Shown: positions 61,047 through 64,000 of the stretch, piece by piece
How positions within the stretch are numbered: position 1 is the stretch's first letter
Layout of the letters: every line of letters begins with the position of its first letter
Source: Branchiostoma floridae
Taxonomy: Eukaryota; Chordata; Leptocardii; Amphioxiformes; Branchiostomatidae
DNA length: 64,000 nt
Assembly (NCBI RefSeq): GCF_000003815.2
Contig: NC_049981.1
Coordinates: 20,116,581 to 20,180,580, forward strand
Direction of reading: 5' to 3'
Notes under the pieces: generated by a model
Database searches by the model: none
What the model saw: only the letters and a program-made list of their open reading frames with translations
Told to the model about the DNA's origin: nothing
Made by a program: the position numbers and the translations under genes

Positions 61047-61134
61047 ACAGGCAGAGAATGCGTACAATAAGCGTCGGAATCGTTCTATGCGCATGGAACG
61101 ATTCCGACGCTTAGTGTACGCATTCTCTGCCTGT
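61047..61134. repeat. 88-bp near-perfect palindrome
   Basis: The 39-bp arms (ACAGGCAGAGAATGCGTAC at the left end, GTACGCATTCTCTGCCTGT at the right) pair almost perfectly around a 10-bp centre TATGCGCATG that is itself nearly palindromic. It lies in the spacer of the foldback element and is the strongest hairpin in the window. Confidence 0.9.
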
Positions 61135-62039
61135 CTTTTGAATTGATTCTGTACTCGCTTTGTACCTCATTCCCATACTATATTGATACCATCACTTCAC
61201 CATTGCATTTATAAGAATTATAAGATTCTGATCTTGTAGCCAAGCCTAATGATTTTCTGAAACGCTGCAAAACCCAGCCACCACTAGTTGCATTTATTTA
61301 CGTGGAGCACCACAAACTACGCGCTGCTGATGGGACATGCTTTTTCAGTTTAGACTGGGAAGGAGTTGTGAAACGCCACTTGGCAGAAAGGTGGCCCAGA
61401 ATGTGTACTAGAGCATAGGCTATTTCATGTTCCGAGGCGCAACCGTTGTTGTTACTTTCCGAACGATTTTCGTGTCGACTACGTGCAATTTGGGTTGACG
61501 GCGGACATTGGGGGAAAAGGAAAAGGGCGGGGGAAAAGCGGAATTACTCCGGGGGTAAAGAGGAATGACGGGGGCACAGATGAAGTACAGCGGGGGTTAA
61601 GAGGAAGTCCGGGGAAAAGGTGAACGGGTAGGGGGAAAAGCAGAAGGAGTTAGGTGGGGGTGCCGCTAAACAAACATGTATTCTGCAATGAAAACAAACA
61701 TGGCCGCCGGGTGGCGGCGGCGGTCCGACCCGTCGTCTCATGCATTTTCTGACGATTTCTTCATTCCAGGGCCATATGTTGATTATTCTGTGGCAAAACA
61801 TAGCGACCTGTCATGTTTACTCATCAAAACATACTGTATTTCAGTAGGTTATACACTCCTTCATGTGTTTTCCGGTGTTTAACTGTGTTTTCCTCTGTTT
61901 TCCGGTAAAAAGGCTGACCCCTGGAAAACTAGTGACGATAAATATTCCCCACTGGTAAGCCAGTGACGACGCGACTTCATCACTGGATACCGAGTGATGA
62001 GAAATTTACCCGTGACCTCGGTAGTTTTGTACTACTAAC

Positions 62040-64000
62040 ATAATTTTGGGCAAGGAGCTTTTAAGAGTTGAAGCGATCCTCAAAAATTTTAGGCACAGTT
62101 CTATAGGTTGCTAGTGAAACAACAGCCGTTCAACAGCAAATTCTTCCTAAAAAAAAAAAAAATTATTGGTTATCTGTTTAACGTTATCCCATGATGATCG
62201 CATGGTTTCTTTGTCTGTGTAACAATTCTGGCATGAACAAGTCTGGTAGCTACATCTACAATCTCTATGAAATAAGTCTGCAATCTAAGAATATCCAACA
62301 GTCAAATTTATCAGGTGAAATTTGTATATTTTCACTCACAGGTCACTAAGGCGCGAGCATTTCGACAGGGCGCAGCCATCTTGGATCCGGAAATTCCCGA
62401 ATGATAATTAAGGGTTTCCGACTATTTCCGAAGTCTACCTCGTGCAGCAAGAGATGATTTTGTCCTACTGTGTCTTTAAAATGTCCCCAAAGTTAGAGTA
62501 TCATCATGTAACAGGCAGCTGTACTGATTTGGCAGATATCGGTGTGCCTCGGAGCCGAGATATCACCAAAGCACAAAAAATACTGTGTTTCTTTGTGAGA
62601 TTTTTTTCGCTGTTGTCATCACACAAAAATTGCCAGAATATCATACGTCACATCATAGGGGGAGATGGACATTTTGTTAGACATTTGACATAAATGAATA
62701 CTAGTTATGTTACATTGAAGCCACAGTTAAAACTTACAGATACTTGAAAATCATTTTACTTGTTTACACTTTTTACATATGCATCTTTACGTTGTTTGAT
62801 AGAGACAGTAATTTTGTTTGTCACCCCTCCAGAATAGTTGCGTCCAGAATTGGCCAATCACACATCGAGCTTATAATGAATTTCGGAGCTTCGCATCTCA
62901 GTGGCAGCCATGTTGGTTCACAGGTTTTGTCGCGGATTTGTGCACTGGCTTCAGCGCTGATTTTCTCTATATTTTTGTGCCCGTGAGATGACAAGATATA
63001 CACACAGGTAAAGTACAGGAAACGTAGATTCGATAGATCATTGTATTTGTGTACAATCGTTCGGTTTTAGAGCGTCCAGGTGAAATCCTTGTGGGTACGT
63101 CAAGCAGATCCTCTCGCCAACACAGCTTGACCCAAGGGTTTTGTGTGGGGGATCTCTGACATTTTCCCCTTCCTCATGCACAATTCGCCCCGTTTTCTCA
63201 ATTCTCTTGATATATTCCACAGTTTCTTTGTATACGTGGGCCACATTTTGTCCGTCTGTGTTATTCTGGTGGCCGATCTGGTGGTCTAGAGCTGAAGCTG
63301 CCGTATTTTCTATTGTCTCAGGGGTCTTTTCTGAGCAAATTTTCCCTCCCAGTGTTTTGTCTGTTGTAGCTAGCCCGCCTTTGTTAAACCAAACGGCATT
63401 TGAATTTCACACTCGTGTGCATTCGGATAAAATTTCACAGCTTACAAAATATATAGAGAGGCTTTCTTTCCTTTTTCTTCCTCGGACAAAGGTGAGTTGG
63501 AGGCTTATCCCCTCGTAGGTCATGTTTAGGTGACAGTACTTGAATGTGGGGACCAATTTTGTTCATAAATTTTAGTGGTGACCCCTTTCATAGTTCATCT
63601 TGTGTATAATTTAGGGCCAAATTATACTGTAGAATGACAGATAGCACAGTGGTATAGAGACAGATGCACAGATTTTAGAAATGTATGGAAAAAACATAAG
63701 CAAATGCAGGAAGTTAATGTTATATTATGTAGAATTGAGGACACGCTTCAACACTCACGAACATCTGATTTGAAACTGCTGTATGTATTACAAGGCAAAC
63801 ATTATTGCTAATATGTACATGTTTTGTTTGAATCTGTGTACAGATGTTAATACCAACATTATCAAAGAGTCTATTTTCCATATGTTTTACCATTAAACTT
63901 TAAAGATCGTACTGGCACTATTCTACCAAGGCAAAGAAGGGAATTGCCAGATTTGAACTTTAATTCAAGCCATATCTTGCATGCACAAGCCTTATTGCAC
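62040..64000. other. Window end: CpG-richer stretch with unresolved open frames
   Basis: Between 62,340 and 63,500 the DNA is less AT-rich, with CCATCTTGG and GCCATGTTGG (YY1-like, minus-strand starts) and a CCAAT box at about 62,855. That looks like a promoter region. A minus-strand frame open from 63,406 to 63,038 and an overlapping plus-strand frame (63,141-63,518) are both unassigned. The last 450 bp are AT-rich and show nothing. Confidence 0.4.
62340..62379 (-). CDS. Candidate MRPL1 first exon (mitochondrial targeting start)
   Basis: On the minus strand the 40-nt segment after CCAAG opens MAAPCRNARALVT and meets a good donor (GACCT|GTGAGT). The composition (Ala/Arg-rich, no acidic residue) fits a mitochondrial targeting start and resembles the MAAAVRCMGRALI start of human MRPL1. 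The exon end phase (1) matches the phase needed by the first firm MRPL1 exon (57,418), so direct splicing is possible. It would leave the targeting region very short and requires a 4.9-kb intron holding the foldback element. It could equally belong to another gene. Confidence 0.35.

Larger units (their letters stand above)
59108..62039. mobile_element. 2.9-kb foldback element with 9-bp target duplication (MULE-like)
   Basis: The exact direct repeat ACTACTAAC (59,108-59,116 and 62,031-62,039) brackets the element proper (59,117-62,030). The termini GCAAGGCTACGCGGGTCACG and, inverted, ACAAAACTACCGAGGTCACG align without gaps. Long inverted arms follow: left about 59,640-60,432, right about 61,311-61,990. 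They share TTTTACCGGAAAACAGAGG, ATGTTTTGCCACAGAATAAT, GGGGGAAAAG-type tracts and GTAGTTTGTGG. The left arm has about 350 bp more, made of CACTGG hairpin units. The central spacer (60,433-61,310) is unrelated to the arms. There is no transposase. A 9-bp duplication with long inverted repeats points to the Mutator/MULE or Foldback type; this is inference. Confidence 0.8.

Noticed and set aside
1-64000. CRISPR arrays, operons, ribosome binding sites, bacterial or viral genes
   Set aside because: All firm genes are spliced animal genes; the direct repeats found are microsatellites, tandem duplications or transposons.

Overview
The window is animal nuclear DNA: AT-rich, intron-rich, dense in short transposons, with GT-AG splicing and AATAAA signals. 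Five host genes can be assembled exon by exon: OSTC, VAMP7 (longin R-SNARE), SIRT1, DNAJC12 and the mitochondrial ribosomal protein gene MRPL1. Protein similarity to the vertebrate orthologues, the divergent SIRT1-DNAJC12 pair (also adjacent and divergent in human) and the repeat content fit an invertebrate deuterostome, most likely an amphioxus (Branchiostoma). The species is an inference and was not tested.

Layout. 1-27.4 kb has no recognisable complete host gene. It holds a CR1/L2-type LINE with an intact 909-codon ORF on the minus strand (about 11.75-14.7 kb), small inverted-repeat elements, a tRNA-related SINE, tandem duplications, a candidate REST/RE1 site and one orphan first-exon candidate at 23.6 kb (minus). 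27.5-31.5 kb is OSTC (minus, 4 coding exons). It is head-to-head with VAMP7 (plus, 5 coding exons, 32.8-34.9 kb) across a promoter region with a TCTCGCGAGA site and E-boxes. VAMP7 is tail-to-tail with SIRT1 (minus, 10 coding exons, 39.5-45.6 kb). SIRT1 is head-to-head with DNAJC12 (plus, 6 coding exons, 46.6-51.2 kb). MRPL1 (minus) follows at 52.5-57.4 kb; its 5' exons and one internal segment are unresolved. From 58 kb to the end the window is mostly repeats, including a 2.9-kb foldback element with a 9-bp target duplication (59,117-62,030).

The five genes are housekeeping genes: ER N-glycosylation, late endosome/lysosome fusion, NAD-dependent deacetylation, an HSP70 co-chaperone and mitochondrial translation. 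They share no pathway; the link is paired promoters and conserved neighbourhood. Two 100-N assembly gaps lie at 47,585-47,684 and 51,706-51,805.

The most unusual content is the mobile DNA. Besides the foldback element there are three short elements that share CAGGG-type ends and apparent 5-bp target duplications, a TA-flanked element inside SIRT1 that carries promoter-like motifs, and an 83-bp element with an 8-bp target duplication that brings E-boxes into the OSTC-VAMP7 intergenic region.
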